Positions 21,246-34,835 of a DNA stretch of 64,000 nucleotides are shown here, piece after piece. The number at the start of each line of letters is the position of its first letter. Positions within the stretch are counted from its first letter, which is position 1. Source of the stretch: Volvox africanus. Taxonomy: Eukaryota; Chlorophyta; Chlorophyceae; Chlamydomonadales; Volvocaceae. The position numbers and the translations under genes were made by a program. The stretch spans positions 2,481,501 through 2,545,500 of the forward strand of contig BSDZ01000019.1 in the NCBI GenBank assembly GCA_030268105.1, read 5' to 3'. The notes under the pieces were generated by a model. That model did not search any database and had not been told where the DNA came from. It saw nothing but the letters and a program-made list of their open reading frames with translations.

Positions 21246-23601
21246 ATGTTTGCCAGCAGGCTTGCCGTGTTAGGCTGGTGTCACCCCTCTCTGACGACCC
21301 TAGAGAGTTTTGTTCAGCCTTACAGTACGGCGTTTGCGGGAGCGACAGGGACTCCTATTGTGGTTAATACAGCAGGTGATGGATCATCAGACAACAGTTC
21401 CAAAGGGGCATTTATGCCAGGATGGTTGCGGAGCTTGTTTCCAGGTAACTTGGTGAGGGTTTTCGTGAGCGCCATCCTGCACGACTTGTTTTTCATCGTC
21501 AGGCTGCTCTATACACGCTGCCATACGCAAAAACAGCGCTTGCATGGCTGTAGGACCAAATAAGGCTGTGGGTGCTGGACCTTCACTGTCGAGCACCAGT
21601 AAGGACTCAGCAGATGCTGAGGACATGAAGGTGCTGGAGGAGCTCCGAAATATGTCCATGGAGGGTACGGGCTAAGTCGCTACCAAAGGGCGATAACTTG
21701 ATCCATGCGAAGTGCCGACTTTTGTTCCCCGCACTGTGCAAGAAGACAGTTGGTCGTGGAAGGTCTGGTACAGTTCAAAGCTATGCCGCCGTGTTAATAA
21801 ATGAAGCGCACCCGTACCATTTTTCAGGGTACGTGGAATACTGTAAGAAGATGCGCAGCGGATCATTACCTCCGCGCCCACGGCTCCCACCTCTGCGCTT
21901 TGGTCGTGCTGAGCATCGGGCGTGGGTGGACGAAGCACGGGTCTCCTTCCTGCGGCTCATGCAGCATGAACGCATAGGCAGGTACGCAACTTTGACAAAT
22001 CCTAAGCCCTAGTGATCCTAGAACAAGGAGGTGACCGTTGTTAGTGCGGTACATCGGTGTATCAGCATCTCGTCAACCCGAGTAAGCAGCTTAAATAGCG
22101 GTCCGTCTTTGCCATCCCCTTACCCGCCGTAGTGTTTGCTCTCAGCCTCCAGCTTTTACGTATATACTCGTCATCGTCATGTGGAATCTGAAAGATACCT
22201 TGTCTGCCAAACATGTTTTACCTCAGTCTCGTCACTCAAGAAGAGAGTGGGGTTATCTTGGCCAAGGGCAAGGATGTGCTTTACGATCGAGCACTAATGG
22301 AGGCCATCGCCGACAGGACTGGCATGTACATTGACCTCGAGGTGAGGAATTAAGGGCACACACAGAAGGGTGGGACACTTGCAGTGGTGGTATGTCTGGT
22401 TTATATGTCGTAAAACTCTGTAGCTGATTGTCCCCAGTACAGTGCCTAGTTACTATTCTGTAGATATCCTGTACATTGGTGCCGCAGCACGGCCAATTCT
22501 GCACTTCCAGACACCTTACATGCAAACTTCTTAACAAACCCCACACAGACTCCCAAATTGTGTGACTGAACAGCCTTGCAAAAGATGCAAATAACATTTG
22601 TTATGTATTGGCCGTGAAAGTCGTTGGGCACGTCAGTAAGGCATGATCTAGGCGATAATACCTACGTGACCGGACTTGGATTCCCTTTTGGGGGCTTTCC
22701 TAATACTGTTCTGTAGCTTTGAAAGCTGTGGAAACACGTTTCTGCTTTGTTCTGTTGTCTCGTCGACCCTCTGGCCTTCCCCGGTGCTTGATCCAACCCG
22801 TATTTATTGCTCGCAGGTCAAAGATTGCATCGAGCAGTTTTTGGATCTACGGAAGAAGACGGAGCGAATTCATCGCTTCGTGACGGAGTTCGGCCATGCG
22901 CTGCCCAAGACCGTTAAAGAGCAGCAGTACGCACTCAGGTTCATGGAGCGAAAGGAAGCGGAGGAATCGCTGCAGGCAGCACTGGCGCGTCGTGACACTG
23001 CAGGTTGTCCATTGCGGCTTAAGTTGCCGTGGTCGGGTGCGTCAGCACTGTGTGAACTCACAGGGCGCATGTATTGGCAGTGCTGTGGCCGAGCAAGCGC
23101 TGGAACACAGGTTACTAACGAGCCCGACCGGCTGGCGTTGCAACTTCATCCACAGAAACCCAAACGGTCAGTGAGAGTAAGTGCAGATTTTCAGGAATTA
23201 ACGTATTCACCGTACGTATCAACTGACGGTTTATGCATGTGCCCCTCTGAAGTTGTTTGACGCCATTGAAATGCGCCCTCGCCTTCGGAAAGCGTGCACA
23301 TTGTGGCTGGGCTTACTGATTCTTCACCTAGTTGGAAGTCCGTACATGCCGATCACAGGGAAGTGTTGTTAAGCCATCAACTTACGTGAAAAGATGTCCG
23401 CAACTTGTTACATTTATCATGGTTCTGCTAATTTAACAGGAACGACTTGTTGGCAGACCCGGACCGAGAACGAGCAGCACATCGCAGATTCAGGGGCCAT
23501 ATTGCATCTAAGTTCCGGAAGGCGTACATTGAGGCATCCAAGCCACGCCTCCGTCGGGGTGTAGGCCACGCCACAGCGTTTTTCTGGAAACCGAATGAAT
23601 G
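21246..23601 (+). CDS. Unrecognised conserved-looking multi-exon gene
   Basis: Exons that join in phase with GT-AG borders are 21246-21444, 21554-21664, 21828-21981, 22227-22341 and 22817-23003. A last coding stretch, about 23445-23601, ends with FFWKPNE and TGA. A possible short exon lies near 23064-23120, but its phase does not fit simply, so the 3' part is uncertain. The product begins MFASRLAVLGWCHPSLTT, which could be an organelle presequence. Later text includes GYVEYCKKMRSG, LPPRPRLPPLRF, DVLYDRALMEAIADRTGMY, CIEQFLDLRKKTERIHRFV and KFRKAYIEASKPRLRRG. It is rich in charged helix and has no membrane segment. I do not recognise the family. A mitochondrial or plastid role is only suggested by the N-terminus. 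Confidence 0.55.
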
Positions 23602-24296
23602 AAGATCTCGTGACGCAACGGCAAGGGTTAGCAATACGACCGTGGGAAGTGGCGCTCCCGGTACGGCACTGAGCGCCGTGGTAACCTGGGTTGGTAAGTG
23701 CTCATCGTGGCACATGCTAAATTCGTGACATAAGACATCATTGCCAGATTGAGCCTACAACCTGTGGGGCCAGTGGCATAATTTGCTGGGGGGCGGTCAC
23801 AACTGTTCGTGACCCTGGCTGCAGGGTACAAATGAACTTTGTACGCGTGATGCATTGATAAGATGATGTATTGGATTCTCTGTTGAGCTTCCTGCTTTTG
23901 TCACTTGCAGAAGGTAGACGTCTATGCGGATCGCCTCTTGAGAGCGCCATGCGTCGCTCCCCATTTAAGACATTATCGCTTGTTGCAGGAAGCAAATTAG
24001 CTAAAGATCCTGAAGGAATTGCAACGGTCGATAGAGATCTCGGTGCGGAGGCCCGCGAGGCCTATGTACGGCATTAGTGAAACACTAAGGTGCATTTCTA
24101 CCTTGACCATTGTAATGGGTTGATGTAAGCTTTGTATTAGTACTGGACTTCTTGCAAGTGCTTGTCGTGGTCAATAAGTTGAAGTTTACTGTCTTTTCGT
24201 CCACCCGATTTCTTCTCTCGCTCATAAAGTACTTAGATTCTTAATTTAGGTACATAATAATAATAATTCAAAGGACTTCGAGCCTTTATGAAGTAA

Positions 24297-25212
24297 TGGC
24301 GACGACCTTCAATCGCAGCGTCTTGGGGCCGCTTTCATTGCGTCCCGTGCCTATCCGGCGCCATGCAGGTAACGCTATGCTCAGGATGTAATTTAGCTTC
24401 TGTGTTCCCGCCCGTTCATGCAAGTAGTGCTTGGCTCCTGCTAGTGTCCACATCTCAAGGCCAAGAGGCACTATGATGTGTTGCTTCTTCTAGCCATCCA
24501 GTAATTTAGGTGCGGTTGCTTCAAGCCATTTCCATTCCGGTGTATGTAGTAGAGCGGATAGCGACTTCACGGCCCAGTACCGCTGTTTCTACAGCGGTAA
24601 GGCGGTACACCGAGGAGCTACGGTCTGCTGAATATGCTGTCATCAGCACGCCTGCTGGGCAGCAACTCGTCGAGGAGGGGAAATGGTTTGCGTTGAGTAG
24701 CGAAGGCGCGTTGAAGGCAAGTTATTGGCACGCGTCTTCATAACCCAGTATACGTCGTACATATACACACACGAGTTGGTGTTAATGCATGTTCGCGTTT
24801 ATGATTCGCTCCCTACAGCTCCGTAGCTTTATCCTGTGAAGCTTGCTAATCCATCCAACACATGTAAACAGGATTGCCCGCCCCATATGGAAACACTGGG
24901 CGCCTTTTCATCATCGCAATTACACCCCTTATGCTTCTGTTCCCTTGAACTATGTTTGCAGGCGTCGTCAGGTGGTGGCCAGCTACGGTTTCAAGCAGTG
25001 GCCGTTAAGCGGGCAGACGGGGAGTTTATGAAAGGAAAGCCATTCCTTGCTGACTGGGTTGTTGAAGCAGAGCTAATTGACGACCAAGCCTTCGCCTTAC
25101 AAGCAGGCAGTAGCTCAACAGGGCCGAGCAACTTGCTTGGGAAGGTGCTGGTGACGAGAATCACGCACACCGAAGAAACAAGAAGGCGAATTGAGGAGGC
25201 CTTCAGAGCTTA
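24297..25212 (+). CDS. Small predicted organelle-targeted protein, unknown
   Basis: Exon 1, 24297-24369, encodes MATTFNRSVLGPLSLRPV and RRHA, a typical basic transit sequence, and ends at CAG|GTAACG. A second exon (about 24527-24717) encodes PVYVVERIATSRPSTAVSTA, RRYTEELRSAEYAVISTPAG and VEEGKWFALSSEGALK. It appears to end at AAG|GCAAGT, a GC-AG donor. The last exon (about 24963-25212) encodes GGGQLRFQAVAVKRADGEFM, FLADWVVEAELIDDQAFAL and ETRRRIEEAFRA, then TAG. The phases agree with this model, but the acceptor of exon 2 is a choice. No family is recognised. Confidence 0.45.
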
Positions 25213-26414
25213 GGTACCGCTATGCCTTGCTGCTTGTTGGCGCAAGCATTTTGCTGTTCTGCGGTCGAAAGAAAGTAGAAGTCGACACGGTCAATTGGAA
25301 ACTGCGTTTTGTCCCGATTTCCTACTTAGCATGACGAAGCGCTGGTTTTGGGTGCTTCAAAACTGCGCGAGTCACCCGACGGTATTCGGACACATCATGG
25401 ACCCACATGATGGGCGCTGGCGCAAATGTCCCGCAACATTTCATATTCCCCAGTTTTTGATTTGTCATCACCTTATTGGTATGCACTTTCCGCCGATGGG
25501 CATGCACCGGGTTTTGACGATGAATAGGTTTAGGCTAATTAATACCGTTATACTGGTGCTTTGTGATATTTAAGTATTGCGTACCAATATTCACTTACTG
25601 GTAAGGAGTACGGGAGGCGGCACGTCCAGGCCAGGAAGGAAAGCGTGGCGCAGGGTGGCAGTGCGGCACCGTGGATAACGCTATGTGGTAATTTGTTTCC
25701 TTCAGTTGAAAAACAGCTGATCTTCCAATAGTGCGTGGGGCATTTCCCTCGTTCAAGGCTTGCCTCTTCTGCCATCTGTACATATTAGTACCATTGAGGA
25801 AGCTTCCCCATCAGAGGATAAAGACAGGAGGGGATGAGCTTGATGAACGGCGGCCACGTGATGAAGCCGGAGTAAACGTCGCAATGCTTGTGCAACCGAA
25901 CTGTTCCCAAGTGCATGGCCTGCTGACAACAATTATCAGTGACGTCCAGTACGCTCTGCGGCGACATCTATATGACCCATACACCATAGGGAATCGGGAT
26001 GCGAGCCCTATTACACGTTGCCTTCGAAGCATTCTTTTACATATTAGCACTGGCCATCATCATGCTGGATGATAGTCTAGATTTGCACCGTTTATGAGAT
26101 TTATTACCGAGCGGAAAACAATTAGCGATGAATTTAATTTGAGTGATCCTTGGTGCTCTAATCGTGCAGCAAATCAAATAGTCTAGATGCGGTATGTCGG
26201 CGAGTGAATTTGACGTAGAACTACTGACTACTGCCGTACCCGTACAATGGACATTGACGTTTGCTATGCATGTCTTCGCACATGGCATTTATTTGAAGAC
26301 ACTGTCGATAGAAAATCTTTGTCATCAGCAATGAAGAAATCGTTGCCTAGTGACAAAAATCGGTAACTGCACAAGCGACCGTAAAGTTATTGCTCCTCAT
26401 ATCTTTTTATACGT
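25213..26414. other. Intergenic, no gene seen
   Basis: Only short motif-free frames are present. It should include the promoter of the DNAI4-like gene. Confidence 0.5.
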
Positions 26415-29400
26415 ATGTCGGATCAAAAGACGCCGACAAAGACTGGGCTTCCTCCCAGGCCAACAGTTCCTGGGCAGCAGGGTGCGGGCTACCGGCCTAG
26501 GCAAAGCTCACAATGGTCGCCCGGAGCTCCTCGAGCCAGCACCACTGGACAACCGCGGCTCAGTATGAGCGGTAAGAAGATGGTGATGATGCTGTGATAG
26601 TAGTTGCTCTTTTGTCAGGCAGCATGTGATAGCCATGTCACGCCGTAACAGGCGCAACACGTGGAAGCTTCCGTAAATCTACACGTCAATCAAATCGGAG
26701 TCAGGGTGGCGCGGAGACAGAACGATTGCAGGTGCGGGCGGAATGCATAGCCGCAGCAACATCCGTCAAATGGGGTCCACCACTGTTGCCGTACGTGCCC
26801 ACCCGGCAATATATCATATATAGTGCCGTGAGGGATAAATTGCTTTCTAGAATAGGTACAGTTTGCGAGCTCATAAGTGGACCGTCACGCAATGCTTGCC
26901 TGCCAGGCTGATAAGATATAGATAATGACTAGGCGACTTTCTGTAAGCCCTGTCGCATCCACTGCGCCTCCCATGGCGCCACGCACGCAGGCATGATGCA
27001 GGTTCTGCCCACAGTCGCTCATGCCCGTCCTCACATGATTCCGACCTGTTACGCCATCAACAGGTGGTCATCGACGGAGTGGACCGCACGCCTAAGCCCC
27101 TGTTATCGCTCAACCCTACCGTTCTCAAAGGCGTTCAGAATGATACCACCACACCCAACAGCGAGTCGTCCGAGTTCTTCATGGACCGCATGTCCACAGC
27201 AGCCTTCACAAAGGCAGGCTGGTACAGCAATGCGGACAGCGGGTCGCATACACCTAAGAGTGAAACCGACTACGACTATGAGAGTAAGGACGCCGTGAGG
27301 GGTAATGGAACAACGGATCCGGCGAAAGAAGTTGCTGAGCTGTGCACATTTCTCGTAAAAGACTGTTAGTTATAAATACTGGCTGTGTGCGGCGATGTGT
27401 CCAGTAGCCTCAACAGTAAACTGAACGCATGACTTGAAGCATCTGAGCGGCGCAAGTCAAAAAGACACGACCGCCGAGTTAGTAGGGCACGGTGGAGGCA
27501 TGCCCCGCCTTTCTGGAATCATGCGGAAACAGAATCGTGTATGGAGCCAGTGATGCCCCTGACAACGTCCAGCTGCTCCAAGCACTCTTCTGGGGAGGGC
27601 ACAGTTCCTAGTTTCAGTTCAGCCCTTAGTTGCGCAACCTCTAAACTGGTCGATGACCTCGTAAATCGCAAATCACAAATTCCATCGTGTCCGAGTCGTC
27701 GCCTCCATTTTTGAGCTGGCCCTAATGCATACCCACTGGGTTGCGTGCAGCTGAGAAGAAGGACCGAGAACGGAAAGCCGCTGAGGATGCGGCGATGGCA
27801 GCAAGTTACGGTGATGAAGGTGGCGGCAATGAATCCGCCCGCGGACCTGTGCGGGAGGATGAGCAGCCGCCCGCGCCTGTCCTGCTCAGCGAACGAGACC
27901 TTGAGCGCAGCGTGTACCTGACCCTCCACGAAACGGAGACAATTTTCATCTGGCAGGCAGCGGGTAAGTGCGGCGGCTTCGAGAGATGAGTCACCATGTC
28001 TACATGCGCTTCACTGTCCATTTTCAACGGGTACAGGAAGCTGCAGCTGGGAGCTCGCGTAGCTGATCGCTATGGGGCGGCCCAGCGGCAGCAAGGATGC
28101 GGCATGATGGGGGATGCACGTGGAAAGACACAGAATAATGGGATGCGCAGAAAAATGGGCTGTGACTAGGGGGCTAAGGACTGCTCTCCGAAACACGGTT
28201 CGATATTCCTGTGTCCACTTGTAATGATTGTGAGTGTCTGTGGGGGGATTTGTGCAGAACAGAAGGTTTCTGTATGTACGGCATGGTTATATTACTGTGA
28301 TCAGTGATTTCATCTTAATGGTGGGTAAGTCGTGCTACAGGCGCATGTTAAGGCAAGTATTGCCTTTGTCCCGTGGCCCGACGTGAAGGCGTGACTGTGG
28401 CAATGGATACGGAAGAGGCAAAGGCGGTGGAGGAGGCAAATCGGCGGTACGCCAACTTACTCCACACCAAGCAGGTGCCTTGAAGCAGGGGGGTTGCCCT
28501 TACAAGGAAAGAGGCGCTCAGCTTGGTCCTTGGGCTCCATTTGGATGACAGTCCTGGGGCTAGCTGGCATGACAGCGTTCCTGGAGTTAATGGATTTGGA
28601 TGTTATTTTCCAGCTTCAGAACCTTCGTTCTCTGCTTCAAAGATGTCTGATTTGGCCATGTGTCTAAGCATTTGGCTAGCTGCGTGCAAAACGGAATTCG
28701 CATTCTTTGATGGACCTTTATCGCCCGCCCACCAGCTGTCAATTCGCCGGCTCGTATAGGTGCCAACCTGTCGCTTTACCAAACCACCTCTCTTCACCTC
28801 TCTTCACAAAGTCTTATGGCACACGCCATCTCTTCGTGGCGCAGGCTACTGACAAGTATGTGGATGCTGAAGCCCAGACACTGGTGGCCCTGACCAAGAG
28901 CCGCGACGTGCAGTCCGCCGTGCTGGTGACTCGGAGCGCGGCGGTGCAGGCCACTGCGTGGGACATATCAGACACATTCAGGGCGCTAGATGAGGTAGGT
29001 ACGGTCTGGGTGCCACTGACACCGCTGGGCCCCGAAACCAAGTCGAAGGTCTGTCGTGCAGCTCATTTGCTGCTACATTAATGTTTCCGGTTTCTGATGC
29101 CTCCGTCCCTCTGTGCCCGATATCGCACAGGCCGCCGCAGACGCTGAAGACGACCCGCGTGGCGGCACCGTTTCATCATCCTTGCCACCCATCAGCCAGA
29201 TGGCAGGTGGCGTCGCCAAGTATACGGGTGGCCCTAAGCAGAGTGGCGGGGATGCCAGCGCCCGCGGGACTACGGCTGGCGGACTGGGCCGCACGTCGAT
29301 GTTTACAGGGGGGACCAGTTTTATGTCGGGTACGGACAATTGGGTTAACTTGGTGGCTAAAGCCAAAGCATGAATGCTTCATGCAACATGAAAAGCCAAC

Positions 29401-32400
29401 AGCCGCTTAATAACTAATGTGGAGATACCAAACCCAAAGCTATTGATTCACGATGTAGCCCTGCGACATCCAAATAGCTACTAATCGTGAAAGAAATGGA
29501 TTTGCTACCCAGGGAATTAAGATAATGGCGTGAAGGCCACAGTACGGAAAGAACGCGGTAGGAAATGAAGAGGGCATGCAGCCAATCATAAGTTGGTTAT
29601 GACGGTAGCAGACTGGTGCAGAGCGAAACGTCCGAGCAGCCAGGACGTGCAGACGGCAACTTTGGCAACTTTCTACAGCTTGGAGTTTCTCCCCCGTGTT
29701 GCACAGAGTGTTGGATTCGTCTTCGTTCCACTACTCAAATATCCTGCTTCATGCTGCGCAGGTCCAGGCAACCAAGCGTCTGGCCATATGTCAGGCCTAA
29801 GCTCCAACTTGCCCAACGGGGTACCCGTGGAGCAAACCGCGCCAGCTCCCGAGCCCGCAGACCCGCTGCACGTCCTGGCTGGTCTACCGGAGGCGCTAAT
29901 GCTCATGGACAATGCCATTAACCAAAACAACTACCTGCAACAACTTCTACTATACAGGTGTGCGGCAAGACCCAGAGACGCGTCTATGCAATCAGCAGTA
30001 CTTGTAGGAAAATGGCGAGGGCGTGGGACAGTCTGCTGTGTGCAAATAGGTTGTCTCTAAAGGCATTTAAAAGGCTTTGGGGACTAGTAATGACGCGGTC
30101 GTTGGACGTTCGTGGATAGGACTTGATCATGACATGGATGCAGTGCTGACTTTGGCAAACAGACGTGCCCTCATGACTTGATTCTCACAACTGTGTCCTT
30201 GCTGAACTGGCGCCACCCTTGTCGGCCGGCTGGACGCACCGTAATTCGTACGCCGGAATGAGCGTTCAGAGACATCCAGCCGCTGCCTGGCATCCGATCC
30301 AGCGTCGCAAACGCAATGCGAGGTGCCGTCTCAGGTGGTGGCGGGGGGGCCGGCCTTGGAGACGATGCAGACTCCGACGTGCTCAGCCACACTGGTGGTG
30401 CCCCTGGCCGGGACACCCGGCCCCTCAGTGCCGCGCCCTCCGACGGCGGTCGTAGCCATCATTCTGAGAGTGCGGCAACACGCTCGGGACCGCACATTCA
30501 GCCGCGGCTGAGCAACCCGCCAGGGCAGCTCAGCCGTCAGCCTTCAGAGAGAAGCATCCCTTACAGCCGGGGGATGTCGTTACGCGATGGACACGGGGGT
30601 GGCGATGCCCGACCTGCGCGTCACTCCCACGGCGGGGGTGGCGGCGGATACGCGGCCAGTGTTGCGGAGAGCAACTGGCCGGAGGAGCTTCTACAGGTAC
30701 AGATCATGACTTTGGATGTTTCGGATGTTTTAGGACGTTTTAGGGCCCTTAGGATACATTGGGATACAGTCCAAGGGCTTTCCGAGGCTGCGCGATGATG
30801 ATCACTGTCCACAACTGCACACAAAACGGACGGCATGTCCTGTTTCCTGTAAGCAAGTTCTGTGTTTGAACAAGTTTGTACGAACAAAGCCCAGCACGAC
30901 CACCTCTGGAAGATTGAAACGTTTTGTCCTGGGTGACACGCCCTTCCTATTGACGTAGCTCGCCTATCAGATGTTCGTGACGAATGTTCTTTCACAGATT
31001 CGCCTGTATGTCATGTCTCACTCGGTATTTGTGGTCCCCACGCCTTCATAGCAGCTCCCTGCATTCTTGCGCTTCTCACAGTTGTTCCCACACCGCAGGA
31101 GCTGGCCGACCTCGGGGACGATGCGCCCCGTATGGAGCATCTGTGGGACTGGGTATGCCCAATGACAGCGGGCAAAAATGTGGCGTGCATGGGCTGGAAC
31201 AAGATCAACCCCGACCTGCTGGCGGTGGGGTATGGCTCCTACTCTTTCCCATCGGGGAATGCGCAGACGGGTGCAGACGGAGCAGCATCCTCTGAACCCA
31301 AAGGCCTGGTAGCCTTCTGGTCGCTAAAGAACTTACAACACCCGCTATGGTCATTCGAGGTCAAGGCTGCTGTCACGGCGCTGGACTTTTCCACGTATAG
31401 CCCCAACTTGCTGGCCATTGGGCTGTACGATGGCACTGTCGCGATCTATGACATCAAGTCACGACAAGGCACGCCGTCCATGGAGAGTGACGTGCACAGC
31501 GGCAAGCACTCGGACCCCGTGTGGAAGGTGCGGCAGCAGGGTTTGGAATGGGCGACGAACGCCACGATACGGCTTAGGAACATGGTCCTTCTCAGGCTGC
31601 TTAAGACGTACAGAAATCATGGTGCCAACGGTCACGTGAAAAAGACTTGTTACGTGGTGGTAATGTCGCTGCGGAACAGCGTACTTTGGCATGCCCTTGT
31701 TTTTAATATAGCATTAGTTTAATGGTGACGTATGCTGGCACTTTATGGCTCCCAACTGGAACCTCAACATTCGATTATCGGTGCCCTTCCCGTCCCCTGG
31801 GCCCCATGCGCCCATGCGCCACCCGAACCTGCCTCTCTCCGCTCCTTAGGTCAAGTGGCTAGACCACGGCCCCGAGCGTGACGAGCCACTGGTGTCCATT
31901 TCGACCGATGGCAGAGTTACGCAATGGTCGATTGCCAAAGGTCTCGAGTTCTCCGACCTTATGAAGCTTAAACGTATGGCGCGCCGTGGTGCCGGCGGGC
32001 CGCCCTCCACCTCGGCAGCCACAGCCAAGGAAAACGGAGCCAAGGCGGCTGCTGCGGTGCCTGAGCAGCAGGACGCCTTTATCAGCCGCCTCACATCGGG
32101 CATGGCCTTCGACTTTTCCTCCAGAGACGAGCGGATTTACGTGGCGGCCACGGAAGACGGCTGGTTACATAAATGCAGCACGTCATACAGCGAACAGTAC
32201 CTGGAGTCTTATCGAGGACATATGGGCCCTGTGTACCAGGTCCAGTTTTCGCCGTTCAAGCGCGATATGTTCATTTCCGCATCCGGGGACTGGACGATAC
32301 GCATGTGGCAAGAGGGCCGAGACATGCCGCTCCTGACGTTTCAGGCGTCCACTACAGAGGTTAACGACGTGCAATGGTGCCCCACCAATTCTACGGTATT

Positions 32401-32892
32401 TGGTTCCGTAACAGCAAACGGCCGTCTAGAGGTGGGTGCCATGATGGTGCAAATTGCAAGGTGTGCGAAGCTCACAGTACATCGTTATGGAGCGTGTTTG
32501 TGCTGACGATTAAGTGGTATGGTTATCCATTTGTGCCAAGGATAGTTAAGCCTGTCAAGCCTAGGTTGGTTGTTAGCCTCGCAGACAACTCCATGTGTCC
32601 CTCACCTGTTGAAATGGAACCTGACAAGCCCCATAAAAATTCTCGCCCGCAGATATGGGATTTCTCACTGTCCACCGTCAAGCCAGTGATGCACCAGAAG
32701 ACAACCATGAAGTTGTCCTGTCTGCTATTTGCGCCAAGCTATCCGGTGGTGGTATGCGGCGGCGAGGATGGGGCTGTCAAGGCATATCGTATCTTCAACG
32801 TCTCCCATGAATATGATACACTGCAAGAGCAGCTAGAGCGGTTGGATGAGTGTATTCGAGCAAACGTGATGAAGAGTCAGGCGGCAGCATGA
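26415..32892 (+). CDS. Axonemal inner-arm (I1/f) dynein intermediate chain, IC138/DNAI4 (WDR78) type
   Basis: Exons: 26415-26571, possible microexon 26991-27001, 27064-27301, 27751-27963, 28389-28474, 28845-28994, 29131-29329, 29762-29957, about 30303-30696, 31099-31527, 31850-32431 and 32653-32892 (TGA). With the microexon all phases fit, giving 964 residues. The N-terminal half has LHETETIFIWQ, TDKYVDAEAQTLVAL and an ATAWDISDTF segment, which match the ETDTFFLLD, ND.YVE..MQT and TWDLYDSF blocks of WDR78/DNAI4. The C-terminal half is a WD-repeat propeller: MEHLWDWVCPMTAGKNV, GWNKINPDLLAVGYG, LVSISTDGRVTQWSIAKGL, EDGWLHKCSTSYSEQYLESY, GHMGPVYQVQFSPF and SASGDWTIRMW. IC138 is a phosphoregulated subunit of I1 dynein at the base of the two-headed arm and controls flagellar waveform. 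Paralogues DNAI1 and DNAI3 are less likely because of the N-terminal blocks. The gene implies a motile flagellated stage. Confidence 0.88.
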
Positions 32893-34487
32893 ACATCCTT
32901 GTTAAGATGACGCAGATGGTGACCGGACAGGGTAATATGCCCGTACGTACGCGAATGTAGTACGGAATCGTGCAGGACAAGCACAGGGCTACGTGCTATC
33001 ACAATGTTATGCAGCTGACGCCTTTATGACTGGTCAAAGGATACACCAGTCAGTATGCAGCGTTGTGTTACAGTTCTCTTAAATCTGAAGGAAGTGCATG
33101 AAGTGTCCAGCCTCATTCCATGGCCTTTCACGTCCATCGATCAACATCGCAAGAGAAATCAAAAAACATCAGACGAGGGCTTCCATATCATGTGCGCATC
33201 CGATGATGGCACCGATTTGGTCGCCCGTGCCTACTGCGGTACCTTGCACAGCACCAGCTGCGTCTGGAACCCGATTGCTAAGCAAGTTTCTGAAGAAGGT
33301 CTCCTGCGATTGTCGTATTTGTTCAGCATAAGAGAAATCCTTTATGGCCACCCTAAACTCCAGATCCTGAAGGAGGTCCAGACAGAAAAGACAGTGCGGA
33401 TACCTATATGAGAAAAGGCAACGTGGATACCCAAGATGGGTTCGGGTATCCATACATTGTTTTGCATCCCCCTACACCCTACGCCTCAATGAAATGATTC
33501 TTAATACCCATATGACTTGTGACGCAACAGCAACCACACAATGTTCAGAAAGTTAGGATGGTGCCCTATGCTATCAAAGAAGCTCACGCAACATGATTAG
33601 CACAAGCAGGCTACTTACAGTATGGTAGGTACTTCAGGTAGTTGATGGGGCTTTCAAATTAATGTTTCGTCACAAGCCCTGCGAGTCAAGAGTAAGCGTC
33701 CGCCAGGTGGAGACGGACTACCAAATGGAGCATGCAACTGTACTTACAGTTAATGTAGAGTGGGTTAGCAAGGCACTGAGGGAATTCCAGCTCGACGGCA
33801 AATTCCTCGTGCCCGCTAATGCCCACCTATTGATCTGTCCAGGCCATATAACCATTATGTGTTCGATCGGATGATGTAGGCAAGCGGCCTACTGAAGCTG
33901 ACTGCCATAACCTTACCAGCGAGCGCCTGTTGACATGGTTTGCACTCGGGCTGCTGTAATTCCGAACACTAAGGCGGCCTACTTCCAATCGGGGTCTTTA
34001 CACAGAAACTTAGCAGCCAATATGCATATATGGGGTAGATTGGGCAGCGGAATGTACCCTCAGCTTGCTTGGCGGTAAACTGTCAGGAGTGTCCGATATC
34101 ACTGCACCGACTTGCAACAACAAAATGTATCCAGCGTGGATAATGGTCTCGCTAAACCCCGCCGCCCAGCCAGAGTACGATGTAAAATCTACGACAACCC
34201 TGCCGTAATCACAGTAACGTCTATGTGCAACACCAGTCTGGACACACTCCACCCAAACCTCATGACCAATGCACCTATTAGGACTGGGGTGGAGCCCATT
34301 TTACAGGATCACGATGAACTGCCCCAATGCCAGCGCAAAACCAATTTACACCATTGCACAATGAAGAGAGCCTTACAGAGGAGCAGGAGCACTTTCAAAA
34401 TGCTGAAAACATACACTACAATATCCTTCCTGAATCAACTCCCATCCTGTATACGCGCGCCTTCGACGCTATGGTGTCTGTAGGTCC
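32893..34487. other. Intergenic with a weak minus-strand coding-like block
   Basis: Between about 33172 and 33375 the minus strand reads LLQDLEFRVAIKDFSYAEQI and QETFFRNLLSNRVPDAAG, which recalls a UVR-type helical hairpin, but no exon borders or partner exons were established. The rest shows no gene. The 3' ends of DNAI4 (+) and the Tubby-like gene (-) converge on this stretch. Confidence 0.3.
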
Positions 34488-34804
34488 TTATTCACACGCC
34501 AGCTTGTTGTCGAACGAGGACATGCAGATGGCGAACGCCTGGAAGGCGGAGATGGGCCACTGGTAGTCCATGGTGAATGTGTCCTTGCCCACCTGCGCAA
34601 CGCACCAGGGACCGGTAGCTTCCCATGACTAAACCCGAGCCCAGGCACGAAGACACAACAGAAAGGCATGACCATAGAAGCCCAGCCCCAATAATGCCTT
34701 AGGCCCATTAAGCCCATTCAAGACTGCAAGGGTGTCCACCCAGCTGATGCGTTTTGGTCTGTCCCGCGCTGCCCGTTGCGAATCTTGCAAATATCTATAT
34801 AATA

Positions 34805-34835
<31 letters not shown>

